Source of the DNA: Hoskinsella mucinilytica
Lineage (GTDB): Bacteria > Bacillota_I > Bacilli_A > Erysipelotrichales > Erysipelotrichaceae
NCBI RefSeq assembly: GCF_045223415.1
Contig: NZ_JBEQZJ010000013.1
Span: 1-64,000, forward strand
Reading direction: 5' to 3'
Length of the DNA stretch: 64,000 nucleotides
Both the position numbers and the translations under genes were made by a program. Below the pieces are notes generated by a model, which saw nothing but the letters and a program-made list of their open reading frames with translations, did no database searches and had not been told where the DNA came from. Within the stretch, counting starts at the first letter, position 1. Each line of letters begins with the position of its first letter. Shown in pieces: positions 51,767 through 59,747 of this stretch.

Positions 51767-52952
51767 TTTCTCTTCTTCCTTTCCGGCAAGCTGTCATAGA
51801 TACAGCTGCTCTTTTCGCAAAAACTAGACTTTCCAACAAACTATTGCTGGCAAGACGATTCTTCCCATGGACTCCATTACAGCTTGTTTCACCTACTGCA
51901 TATAAATGTTTCATGGTAGTTTCGGAATTACTATCTACATGGATACCTCCCATAAAATAATGTTGAGCAGGTACTACAGGAATCGCCTGTTTGGTAATAT
52001 CATAGCCTTCTCTCATACATTCTTCATATATATTAGGGAAATGACTCTCTATCGTTTCTAAAGGCACATTCGCAAAGGAAAGCCAAACATGATCTTTCCC
52101 ATCCTTTTCCATTTCTTCAAAGATTGCTTTCGATACGATATCTCTAGGTAATAATTCATTAACGAAACGTTCACCTTTATCATTTAATAAAATAGCACCA
52201 TCTCCTCGACAAGATTCTGATATCAAAAAGCTTCTTCCTTCTCTTTTTGAAAACAAGCTTGTAGGATGAATCTGTACATAATCTAAATGATCTAGTTGAA
52301 TTTCATGTTGTTTACAAATGTTTAAAGCATCCCCTGTTAAACAAGGATAATTGGTAGAATGAGCATATAATCCACCGATTCCTCCAGTAGCCATTACACT
52401 GAATTTACTGTGTAAGTACAACGTATCCTGATGTTGATCAACAGCGATCATTCCTTTACAAACACCATCTTCCACAAGGATATCTGTCATTTTTGTATAT
52501 TCCATCAAGGTAACATTAGCAAGTTTCTGTACTTGTTCAAGTAGTGTCGTGGTGATTTCCTTTCCGGTTATATCTTTATGGAAACAAATTCTATTTCTAG
52601 AATGTCCCCCTTCTCTTGTATATAACAGTTCACCATGCTCATCCTTATCAAAATCGACGCCCAATGCCATTAGATGATCGATGATTTCACGACTGGAACG
52701 TATCATGATATCTACACTTTCTTTTGTGTTTTCAAAGTGCCCGGCACGCATAGTATCTTCAAAATAAGGCTCATAATCTTCTTGATCCCTTTGCACGCAG
52801 ATGCCACCTTGAGCGAGCATAGAATCACAGCTTTTTAAATCCTCTTTGCATATCATAAGAATTCGAAGAGATGTCGGAAGATTTAAAGCGGTATATAATC
52901 CTCCTACACCACAGCCAGCTATGACAACATCATAATATAAATCCTTTTGCAT
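51735..52952 (-). CDS. nadB: L-aspartate oxidase, short form
   Basis: This 405-residue flavoprotein oxidises L-aspartate to iminoaspartate, the substrate of NadA. The FAD motif VIAGCGVGGLYTAL lies at residue 9, with SCDSMLAQGGICV near residue 42, REGGHSRNRICFHKDITG near residue 113 and GVHGKNRLASNSLLE near residue 370. The protein stops soon after this motif, about 130 residues shorter than E. coli NadB, so the C-terminal helical domain is missing. AAAGGAGG precedes the ATG. The active-site region looks intact. Confidence 0.95.
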   Translation of the reverse strand: MQKDLYYDVVIAGCGVGGLYTALNLPTSLRILMICKEDLKSCDSMLAQGGICVQRDQEDYEPYFEDTMRAGHFENTKESVDIMIRSSREIIDHLMALGVDFDKDEHGELLYTREGGHSRNRICFHKDITGKEITTTLLEQVQKLANVTLMEYTKMTDILVEDGVCKGMIAVDQHQDTLYLHSKFSVMATGGIGGLYAHSTNYPCLTGDALNICKQHEIQLDHLDYVQIHPTSLFSKREGRSFLISESCRGDGAILLNDKGERFVNELLPRDIVSKAIFEEMEKDGKDHVWLSFANVPLETIESHFPNIYEECMREGYDITKQAIPVVPAQHYFMGGIHVDSNSETTMKHLYAVGETSCNGVHGKNRLASNSLLESLVFAKRAAVSMTACRKGRRENESDYDAVGC

Positions 52953-52976
52953 CTTTCGTGCCTCCTTTAAGGCCGT

Positions 52977-53882
52977 TTATTTTGCCAGCTCCAACATACG
53001 TTTTAATGTATTCTTTGAAGGTTCCACAATTGCCTGTGGAACGATTGCATCATTGTCCCCTGTTGTTAATACTTGTATGATCTTATCTAAGGTAATCTTT
53101 TTCATATCCGCACAAATCGGTGTTGTTTCAGGGAAAAAGAATTGTTTTGTCGGATTTTGTTTTTCCAATTCATATCGTACACCAACCTCTGTTGCGATAA
53201 TGAATTGAGTAGCATCACTTTTGGTTGCTTGTTTTAAAATTCCTGTTGTCGAACCAATATAATCAGCAAGTGCTACTACCTCTTCATTACATTCCGGATG
53301 AGCCAATACTTCAGCTTGTGGATATCGTTCTTTTAAATCCTTGATTTCTTTTGCCAACATCTTTTCGTGAATCGGACAATAACCATTGACAAGTACAACA
53401 TTTTTTTCTGGCACTTGTTGAGCAACATAACGTCCTAAATTTTTATCCGGTATGAATAAAATATTCTTATTCGGTAGATTTTTCACAATTTGTACTGCAT
53501 TAGCAGAAGTGACACAAACATCAGACCAAGATTTAATCTCTGCAGTTGAGTTAATGTAACATACCACTGCTAAATCTTCATAACGTAATCTAGCTTCTTC
53601 AACCTCTTGCTTCGTGACCATATGTGCCATAGGACAATCGGCTGATGCATCCGGCATCAATACAGCTTTCTCTGGATTTAAAAGCTTTCCGCTTTCTCCC
53701 ATAAAAGATACTCCACAGAACACGATGGTTTTATTTGATAGTTCAGCCGCAACCTTACTCAAATAAAAAGAATCTCCTACATAATCAGCAATTTCCTGAA
53801 CCTCTGGATTCACATAATAATGAGCAAGCAATACGGCGTCCTTTTCTTCTTTCAACTGTTTAATTTCTTCCTGTTTTGTCAT
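52977..53882 (-). CDS. nadA: Quinolinate synthase A
   Basis: This 301-residue enzyme condenses iminoaspartate with dihydroxyacetone phosphate. It shows the N-terminal LLAHYYVNPEVQEIADYVGDS-type region near residue 17, DASADCPMAHM near residue 78, and conserved cysteines at FCGVSFMGES, VNGYCPIHE-like and HPECNEE and PICADM that hold the [4Fe-4S] cluster. Length is normal for the short Gram-positive type. The ribosome site is weak. It is the first gene of nadA-nadB-nadC-niaR. Confidence 0.96.
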   Translation of the reverse strand: MTKQEEIKQLKEEKDAVLLAHYYVNPEVQEIADYVGDSFYLSKVAAELSNKTIVFCGVSFMGESGKLLNPEKAVLMPDASADCPMAHMVTKQEVEEARLRYEDLAVVCYINSTAEIKSWSDVCVTSANAVQIVKNLPNKNILFIPDKNLGRYVAQQVPEKNVVLVNGYCPIHEKMLAKEIKDLKERYPQAEVLAHPECNEEVVALADYIGSTTGILKQATKSDATQFIIATEVGVRYELEKQNPTKQFFFPETTPICADMKKITLDKIIQVLTTGDNDAIVPQAIVEPSKNTLKRMLELAK

Positions 53883-53954
53883 ATCCTAGATTTTACCATT
53901 GTAAGAACAACGGTATCTTTAACTCCCTTTCTTATTTTTTAATGTATCCGCATC

Positions 53955-53992
53955 AGTATAACATACCATCTTTCATATGACAAGACACCTGT
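53955..53992 (-). promoter_or_regulatory. nadA promoter with probable NiaR operator half-site
   Basis: On the minus strand TTGTCA (53978-53983) and TATACT (53955-53960) are 17 bp apart. ACAGGTGTC sits directly upstream of, and against, the -35 (53984-53992). I recall NiaR sites as palindromes with an ACAGGTGT half; only one half is well conserved here, so the assignment is tentative. Confidence 0.5.
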
Positions 53993-54065
53993 AAAGAAAG
54001 ATTACACAAATTGTCCATAAGATGATATCACACTTATTAGAATCAGTATGGTAATACTTATGATG

Positions 54066-54205
54066 TAACGAATAAGCAAACATTTGATACGTTTAAACAA
54101 AAAACCATTGACTTTTAATACATGAAATCTGCATTTTTATCATATTGGAACATTTGTTCCTGATTTTCATGTTATGACATAAATTTCACTCAAAATGCTT
54201 CACTC
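54066..54205 (+). repeat. Direct repeat 1 with LexA-like palindrome and extended -10
   Basis: First of three imperfect long repeats. It contains TAACGAATAAGCAAACATTT, TACGTTTAAAC, TTGACTTTT, then GGAACATTTGTTCC at 54147-54160 and, 12 bases further, TATGAC (54173-54178) with an upstream TG. The end TTTCACTCAAAATG is shared with repeat 3. Confidence 0.75.
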
Positions 54206-54301
54206 GTTGCAGAATATCGTCACTCATTGTAAAATTCCTCATTTGTTATTGATAATATAATGAATTTAAGAGATGATATAAAGTTACATAAAAATTGATT
54301 G

Positions 54302-54430
54302 CACTTAACGAATAAGCAAACATTTAATACGTTTAAACAAAAAACCGTTGACTTATTGATACGTGTTATACGCAAAATCTGCATCTTATCCATTTTGGAA
54401 CATTTGTTCCTAATATGGATGTTATAATAT
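54302..54430 (+). repeat. Direct repeat 2 with LexA-like palindrome and extended -10
   Basis: Second copy. GGAACATTTGTTCC lies at 54397-54410 and the extended -10 TGTTATAAT at 54420-54428, again 12 bases from palindrome to -10. Of the three copies it has the best -10. Confidence 0.75.
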
Positions 54431-54450
54431 AAAATTACATAAATTGATAA

Positions 54451-54603
54451 CACTTAACGAATAAACAAACATTTGATACGTTTAAACCAAGATCGTTGAC
54501 TTTTCTATACGTGTTATGCATAAAATTTGCGTTTTAATCATTTCGGAACATTTGTTCCTGATTTTTATGTTATGATATAAATTTCACTCAAAATGTTTCA
54601 CTC
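54451..54603 (+). repeat. Direct repeat 3 with LexA-like palindrome and extended -10
   Basis: Third copy, nearest the gene. GGAACATTTGTTCC lies at 54545-54558 and TGTTATGAT at 54568-54576, with the same 12-base spacing. Transcription from here would begin near 54583, about 100 bases before the small membrane protein gene at 54686. Confidence 0.75.
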
Positions 54604-54685
54604 TTTTCTTTAAAGATTGACTAACATGAGAAAACGTTTTATGATGAAAGCAAATATAGGTAAAGCTTTTATGGAGTGTGATCAT

Positions 54686-55120
54686 ATGAAAAAACATATT
54701 AAAAAGAGGTATCTTTTCATTGTTGGTATTTTGGTTGTAATGATTTGTAGTATAGGTGGGTATTATGTTTGGTGTGCTTATCATCCTGTAATCAATATAA
54801 GAATCAGTGAAGGTAGTAGCATTGCAGAAAATCTCAAACTAGATACTCCGGCAATTTCTATTGCGGGGAAATGGTATGATGATCCTGCTTCAGCCATCGT
54901 GCATGATGTTAGTGATTTGATTATGCAACATGAGAATGTCATACAACAAGTCAAGGATGGCTACAAAGAATCTAATATCAGCTTAGATATCAAAGAAGTA
55001 AATGGTAAAACAGTTTTAAATTATAATGGGACTGCGATAACCAACGATAATAAAAAAGTAGAATATCATAAAGAAATTATATTAGACTTTTCATTAGATG
55101 CAACAATATATCCTTCATAA
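54686..55120 (+). CDS. Small membrane-anchored extracytoplasmic protein of unknown function
   Basis: This 144-residue protein begins with a basic KKHIKKR, one membrane segment (about residues 9-29) and an exported domain of about 115 residues with no motif I recognise (features: SEGSSIAENLKLDTPAISI, GKWYDDPASAIVHDVSD, a beta-rich end). There is no lipobox; the Cys at residue 30 follows the segment. I start it after GGAGTGTGATC; an open stretch of 23 codons upstream has no site. Three repeated promoter modules with LexA-like palindromes lie upstream, so SOS-type induction is possible, as for membrane-bound division inhibitors of Gram-positive bacteria. That role is inference. Confidence 0.65.
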   Translation: MKKHIKKRYLFIVGILVVMICSIGGYYVWCAYHPVINIRISEGSSIAENLKLDTPAISIAGKWYDDPASAIVHDVSDLIMQHENVIQQVKDGYKESNISLDIKEVNGKTVLNYNGTAITNDNKKVEYHKEIILDFSLDATIYPS

Positions 55121-55163
55121 GGATTTCCATAACATAAAAAGCTTGGAACCAAGTATGATCGTT

Positions 55164-55199
55164 ACCCATAAAGATAGACATCATCTTTGTGGGTATTTT
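55164..55199 (+). terminator. Rho-independent terminator
   Basis: ACCCATAAAGAT (55164-55175) pairs with ATCTTTGTGGGT (55183-55194) with one wobble, then ATTTTC. It ends the small membrane protein transcript. Confidence 0.75.
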
Positions 55200-55211
55200 C
55201 TATCATATAAA

Positions 55212-55235
55212 AGACAGTCAAATCAATGGCTGTCT
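55212..55235 (-). terminator. Terminator of the YhgE/Pip gene
   Basis: AGACAGTC (55212-55219) pairs with GGCTGTCT (55228-55235) with one wobble; the preceding A residues give a T-run on the minus transcript. Confidence 0.65.
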
Positions 55236-55242
55236 ATATCCT

Positions 55243-57789
55243 TTAATGAAATTTTGCTAATAACGTAGATTCATATTGTTCCTCACTGATACCGGCTTTC
55301 CAACGATAGAAAAGAATGGATAATAAGGAGAATACCAGAATCATACCAACAAATACCAGAATATCTTGGGTGATTGCTCCTCCACACGCAAGCGTATGAC
55401 GGAATGCATCAACACTATAACTAAATGGCATAAATGGATGAATCATACGATAGAATGCTCCAGATGTTTCGATAGGATATGTCCCCGCTGCACCACCTAG
55501 TTGTAAAACCATAAATACCAATACGATAAAACTTCCGATCTTTCCACATGTGATACTGAAGAAAACGATCATGGACATAAATGCTGCCGCCACTAAAACC
55601 GCAAGAGCAAAGGTCATCCCTATTTGATATGGAGATAATCCATTAAACAGCATCAAGGCAGCAATCATGACTACCGCCATAAGTGTAGAAACGACATACA
55701 TAACACCGGCCTTACTAGCCCATAATTTCAGTCCGGATCTTGTATGAATATTATTTTTCAACAGTGGATACATCAAAGTAAATGCCATACATGCTACATA
55801 TAAACCTACAGACATCATATAGGGTGCCATTGCATGACCATTGTTCTCTACTGTACTAATCTCTTGATGATTTAATTGTATTGGATTAGCCAGCATATCT
55901 GTTGTGGAATCGCTCACTTTGATATCACTTTGTTTTGCGCCTTCTTGTAACGATGTTTGAAGTGTTGAGGTGCCATCGTTTAACTGAATCAATCCACTAT
56001 ATAATGTATCTGATCCTTGGGATAATTGATGAGCTCCTGATGCTAACTGAATGCTACCATCATTTAGTTGCTTTGCGCCGTTTAATAAGGTCGGATTGTT
56101 TTGTATTAACGTTGATGTTCCTTGATATAAATCATTGCTTCCTAAGGATAATTGTTGAATACCGTTAGCCAGGGAAGGCATCTGTTCATATAAATCATTC
56201 ATTCCCTGTGCAAGTTGTGCTGAGCCTTGCGTTAAAGTTGAACTGTTTTCATCTATACTTGTGACTCCGTTAGATAACGCAGTTACACCATCAGTATAGG
56301 CTTTCACTCCATTTGTAAGACCTTGAGATCCATTGAACCCTTCCTCCATTAATTTCAAAGAATCTTGTAGGCTTGTCACTCCTTGAATCAAGCCCATGGA
56401 ATCTATGGTTGTGCCTTGCTTATCGAGATTCTGTTTGACGGCTTGAAGCCCTTCACTTAGACCTTGAAGCATTTCTTGATTTCCTTGAATCAACGCTTGC
56501 ATATCATCGCTACTTGTCATCAATTTTTCTAATGATTGAGATAATGCGCTATAGTTTTGTTGGGTCTGATTCATATCAGTTATCATTTCTTCTAACTGTG
56601 TTGCTGTTACGTTATCAGTAGTACTATCTTTGATGTTCGTTAATGCAGCAATGACGCTTTGCTGCTGTTCACTTGCTTGATCAATTACCTTTTTTAACGT
56701 TTCTGCGTCTGTTTTTAAATTTGACATCATGACGATACTTTGTTGATTGCCTTTTTGAAGTGTTTCTAAAGTAGGTGCGTTACTTGTTAAGTTTTCACCA
56801 ATGGTATCGGACATTGTTTCCATACCCTTTTTGATTACTTCACTACCTTGATACATATCATGATTCCCTTGTGATAGTTGGGTTACACCATGAAGCAATA
56901 CCGCATTTTGCGATATCAATTGTTTACTGCTATCATCCAATAATTTGACAGCTTGCATGTAGCTAGATACACCATAGGATACATCATTACTACCTTTTTT
57001 TAACTGAGCGACACCATTCACCAAAGTACCTGAATGTTCTTGTAAAGAAGCAATACCATCCTTTAATTTACCTGCTCCTTGATCAATGGCTTCACTGCCT
57101 TTTGTATATTCCGATAACCCTTTTTCTAATGTTTCCGTACCATTTTCAAAGGTCAATGTACTACTTGCGAGGGTCTTTAAATTGTCACTTATTTGTTTAC
57201 TTCCATCTTGTGCTGAATAGGCACCATCTTTTAACTGTGCACTGCCATCACTTGCATCTTTTAAACCATTGCTTAAGTCTTTAACTGTAGAAAACAAGGT
57301 ATCCGCATAAGTTTTCGTCACAGATTCTGACACGCTTTCCTTGATTTTCGCCATTGCTGAATCATCCATCTTTGTCGCAATATAATTGGTACCAGGATTT
57401 GTTTGATATTCCAATTTCATTTTTTGCGGATGTGCTTCTAATAATGTCGTCGCATTTTTAGAAAAATCAGAAGGAATGGAAATGATCATATAATAACTTC
57501 CATCCTCTAATCCTTTTCTAGCGGTGCTATCATCTACAAATGAAAATTTCATTGATTCATTCTCTTTCAGATTTTTTACAAGCTCATTTCCAACATCCAA
57601 TGTTGTGCCATGATACTCCACTGCTTGATCTTGATTTACTACCGCAACCGGAATATCTCCTGTATTTCCATAAGGATCCCACATGGAACCAAGAAAGATA
57701 CCGGCATATAGCATTGGAATCGCTATAATCGCCACCAAAACGACTTTTAACCATGTGCTATGTAGCACACTCTTCCATTCTTCTTTCAT
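55243..57789 (-). CDS. YhgE/Pip-family membrane protein
   Basis: This 848-residue protein has one N-terminal membrane segment, the Pip start motif GNTGDIPVAVVNQD near residue 36, a long extracytoplasmic region (about 180-640) of repeated helical units of the form LxxGxxxLxxGxxxL, and five or six C-terminal segments resembling ABC-2 permeases. Family members include the phage infection protein Pip and EsaA-like factors of type VII secretion. No secretion genes are adjacent and the gene looks monocistronic. It may act as a phage receptor or export factor; the sequence does not decide. GAAGGAAGG precedes the ATG. Confidence 0.9.
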   Translation of the reverse strand: MKEEWKSVLHSTWLKVVLVAIIAIPMLYAGIFLGSMWDPYGNTGDIPVAVVNQDQAVEYHGTTLDVGNELVKNLKENESMKFSFVDDSTARKGLEDGSYYMIISIPSDFSKNATTLLEAHPQKMKLEYQTNPGTNYIATKMDDSAMAKIKESVSESVTKTYADTLFSTVKDLSNGLKDASDGSAQLKDGAYSAQDGSKQISDNLKTLASSTLTFENGTETLEKGLSEYTKGSEAIDQGAGKLKDGIASLQEHSGTLVNGVAQLKKGSNDVSYGVSSYMQAVKLLDDSSKQLISQNAVLLHGVTQLSQGNHDMYQGSEVIKKGMETMSDTIGENLTSNAPTLETLQKGNQQSIVMMSNLKTDAETLKKVIDQASEQQQSVIAALTNIKDSTTDNVTATQLEEMITDMNQTQQNYSALSQSLEKLMTSSDDMQALIQGNQEMLQGLSEGLQAVKQNLDKQGTTIDSMGLIQGVTSLQDSLKLMEEGFNGSQGLTNGVKAYTDGVTALSNGVTSIDENSSTLTQGSAQLAQGMNDLYEQMPSLANGIQQLSLGSNDLYQGTSTLIQNNPTLLNGAKQLNDGSIQLASGAHQLSQGSDTLYSGLIQLNDGTSTLQTSLQEGAKQSDIKVSDSTTDMLANPIQLNHQEISTVENNGHAMAPYMMSVGLYVACMAFTLMYPLLKNNIHTRSGLKLWASKAGVMYVVSTLMAVVMIAALMLFNGLSPYQIGMTFALAVLVAAAFMSMIVFFSITCGKIGSFIVLVFMVLQLGGAAGTYPIETSGAFYRMIHPFMPFSYSVDAFRHTLACGGAITQDILVFVGMILVFSLLSILFYRWKAGISEEQYESTLLAKFH

Positions 57790-58088
57790 TGTAAACCTTC
57801 CTTCTTTCGTAATGCATTCATTATAATCTTGATACAGACATTCTCAATAAACAAAAACAGGCATTTGTCTAAGTATCCGCTTCCATCATCAATGTATGTA
57901 TCAAAACTGAATTTGGTACAATTTTCTATCATGATCATACTTTAGCAATGGCAAGAAAAAATGGATATCGCCTATGTCGATTCACCAGGATGATTTATTC
58001 ATATCATACTTATCAATCACTTGTAATCATATGGTTTGATATATCTTCCTCTTTTTCTTTCTTGTATGATAAAATTTAGATAGAAATA

Positions 58089-58117
58089 TTGAATAACTTT
58101 GTCACAATACGTAAATA
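58089..58117 (+). promoter_or_regulatory. Promoter of the sigma-factor/DUF2461 operon
   Basis: TTGAAT (58089-58094) and TAAATA (58112-58117) are 17 bp apart, 33 bases before the start codon. The rest of 57790-58150 shows no gene. Confidence 0.5.
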
Positions 58118-58150
58118 GAATCGTCTAATTTATAGAAGGGAGGATTTATT

Positions 58151-59008
58151 ATGAATCCAATACAACAAAATGAATTGGTGGTTTCCGCCACAAATGGAAA
58201 CAAAGAAGCATTACAAGCAATTTTAGAAGAAATACAAGATCTTGTTTTCAATCTTTCACTGAGAATGCTTGGTAATACTGCAGATGCTCAAGATGCATCA
58301 CAAGATATTTTGATTAAAATCATTACCAGACTGGATAGTTTCTCACAAAAATCCAGCTTTCAGACATGGGTATATCGTATTGCTGTCAATTATTTGATCG
58401 ATTATAAGAAATCCATGTTTGCACAACATCCTTTAAACTTTGAGTTTTATGCCGCAGATACACAATCCGGTTTTATGTCTTATACTCCGGATATGATGAT
58501 GGGAAAAAGTGAAGATGAATTGGCATGGGAGCTACGTATGTCTTGTACCAACGTGATGTTACAATGTTTTGATCCTGAAACTAGATGTATTTTTATATTA
58601 GGAACGATGTTTCATTTAGACAGTACCATTGCAGGTGAAATCTTTGATATTACCCCTGCTACATATCGACAAAAACTTTCCAGAGCAAGAAAGAAAATGG
58701 CTGATTTTCTAAGTGTGAATTGTGGTCTTACAGAAACCGGATGTTGTAACTGTAAAAAGCGTATAGGTAATGCTTTGATTCAACATCGTCTTGATCCTAC
58801 GCATATGGAGTATCAACGCTTAGATCCATTGGATCATTCACTGCTTCAAGAAACAACAGAGCATATGGTGGAAATCGACAAGATGGTTCCCGTCTTTGAA
58901 GATCTACCTAACTATCATTCTCCTATCGCAGTGAAAGAATTTATCACAGGTTTATTAAATTCGAATGATATGAAAGCCATACAACAATATAAGGAGAAGA
59001 TATCATGA
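58151..59008 (+). CDS. ECF-like RNA polymerase sigma factor with Cys-rich C-terminal extension
   Basis: Residues 10-80 hold sigma region 2 (LSLRMLGNTADAQDASQDILIKI ... FQTWVYRIAVNYLID) and residues 125-185 region 4 (CIFILGTMFHLDSTIAGEIFDITPATYRQKLSRARKKM). About 90 extra residues follow, beginning with CGLTETGCCNCKKRIGNA, a cysteine cluster that could bind metal or sense redox state. No anti-sigma gene is adjacent, so the extension may regulate the factor itself. GGGAGG precedes the ATG. The DUF2461 gene overlaps its stop as ATGA. Confidence 0.88.
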   Translation: MNPIQQNELVVSATNGNKEALQAILEEIQDLVFNLSLRMLGNTADAQDASQDILIKIITRLDSFSQKSSFQTWVYRIAVNYLIDYKKSMFAQHPLNFEFYAADTQSGFMSYTPDMMMGKSEDELAWELRMSCTNVMLQCFDPETRCIFILGTMFHLDSTIAGEIFDITPATYRQKLSRARKKMADFLSVNCGLTETGCCNCKKRIGNALIQHRLDPTHMEYQRLDPLDHSLLQETTEHMVEIDKMVPVFEDLPNYHSPIAVKEFITGLLNSNDMKAIQQYKEKIS

Positions 59009-59697
59009 CTTCAATCGATACACAAAAAATCATAGCTTTTCTATCAGCACTATCTAAAAACAATCAGCGAGAATGGTTTCACGAACATAAAAAAGAAAGA
59101 ATGGATGTGAATGAAGAATTTGAAAGTTTGGTTCAAGAGTTTATGATCGGCATTGGTTCTTTTGATGATTCCGTGTTAGGTTTTCAACCAAAACAGTTGA
59201 CCTTTTCTATGGTAAGAGATACTCGTTTCTCACATGACAAATCACCGTATCGTCCTGCATTACGTGCACATATTTCTTCCAAAGGTAAACTTCCCATACC
59301 GGTTGGATATTTTTTATCCATAGAACCAAATGGAAATACCATGCTAGGTGGTGGATTATTCGCAGACATGTTTAAAGATGCAACGACTATGATAAGAGAT
59401 TATATCGTTGATCATGGAGATGAGTTTCATCAAATCGTAACCGATCCATCTTTTACGGAATATTTTACGTTATTAGGAACGAAACTGAAAAAGGTACCTA
59501 AGGGTTATGATCCTGAACATCCTTATGGTGAATATTTAAAATATAAAAGCTGGTTTGTAGAATTTCATCTTCCTGATGATGCTGTAACAGATAGTACGCA
59601 GTTTATAAAAACAGGTCTTTTATTATTTGAACGAATGAAACCCTTCAATGATTTTTTAAATAAGGCTTTGGTTGACTTTGAAATGCCAAAAAGATGA
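59005..59697 (+). CDS. DUF2461 family protein
   Basis: This 230-residue protein matches the DUF2461 family (TIGR02453): FLSALSKNNQREWFHEHKKE at the start, then FSMVRDTRFSHDKSPYRPALRAHIS near residue 68 and KLKKVPKGYDPEHPYGEYLKYKSW near residue 155. The family has no known function. It overlaps the sigma factor gene by four bases, with AAGGAGAAG inside that gene, so the two are translated together. A strong terminator follows. Confidence 0.88.
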   Translation: MTSIDTQKIIAFLSALSKNNQREWFHEHKKERMDVNEEFESLVQEFMIGIGSFDDSVLGFQPKQLTFSMVRDTRFSHDKSPYRPALRAHISSKGKLPIPVGYFLSIEPNGNTMLGGGLFADMFKDATTMIRDYIVDHGDEFHQIVTDPSFTEYFTLLGTKLKKVPKGYDPEHPYGEYLKYKSWFVEFHLPDDAVTDSTQFIKTGLLLFERMKPFNDFLNKALVDFEMPKR

Positions 59698-59714
59698 CAT
59701 TATTTTAAAATAGG

Positions 59715-59741
59715 AAAGAGAGCTAAACCATAGCTCTCTTT
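59715..59741. terminator. Bidirectional terminator
   Basis: AAAGAGAGCTA (59715-59725) pairs perfectly with TAGCTCTCTTT (59731-59741). It separates the DUF2461 gene from the convergent surface protein gene. Confidence 0.85.
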
Positions 59742-59747
59742 TTACGT

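Noticed and set aside
54147..54160. CopY/BlaI-type operator reading of GGAACATTTGTTCC
   Set aside because: The core ACA-N2-TGT fits, but the outer T and A of TACANNTGTA are missing; the GAAC-N4-GTTC LexA reading fits better.
54066..54603. CRISPR array or mobile-element repeats
   Set aside because: Only three long, imperfect copies with unequal spacing and internal promoter elements; no spacer pattern or transposase.
54617..54685. Upstream in-frame start of the small membrane protein
   Set aside because: No ribosome site before the earlier ATG codons; the GGAGTGTGATC-led ATG at 54686 gives a normal signal-anchor start.
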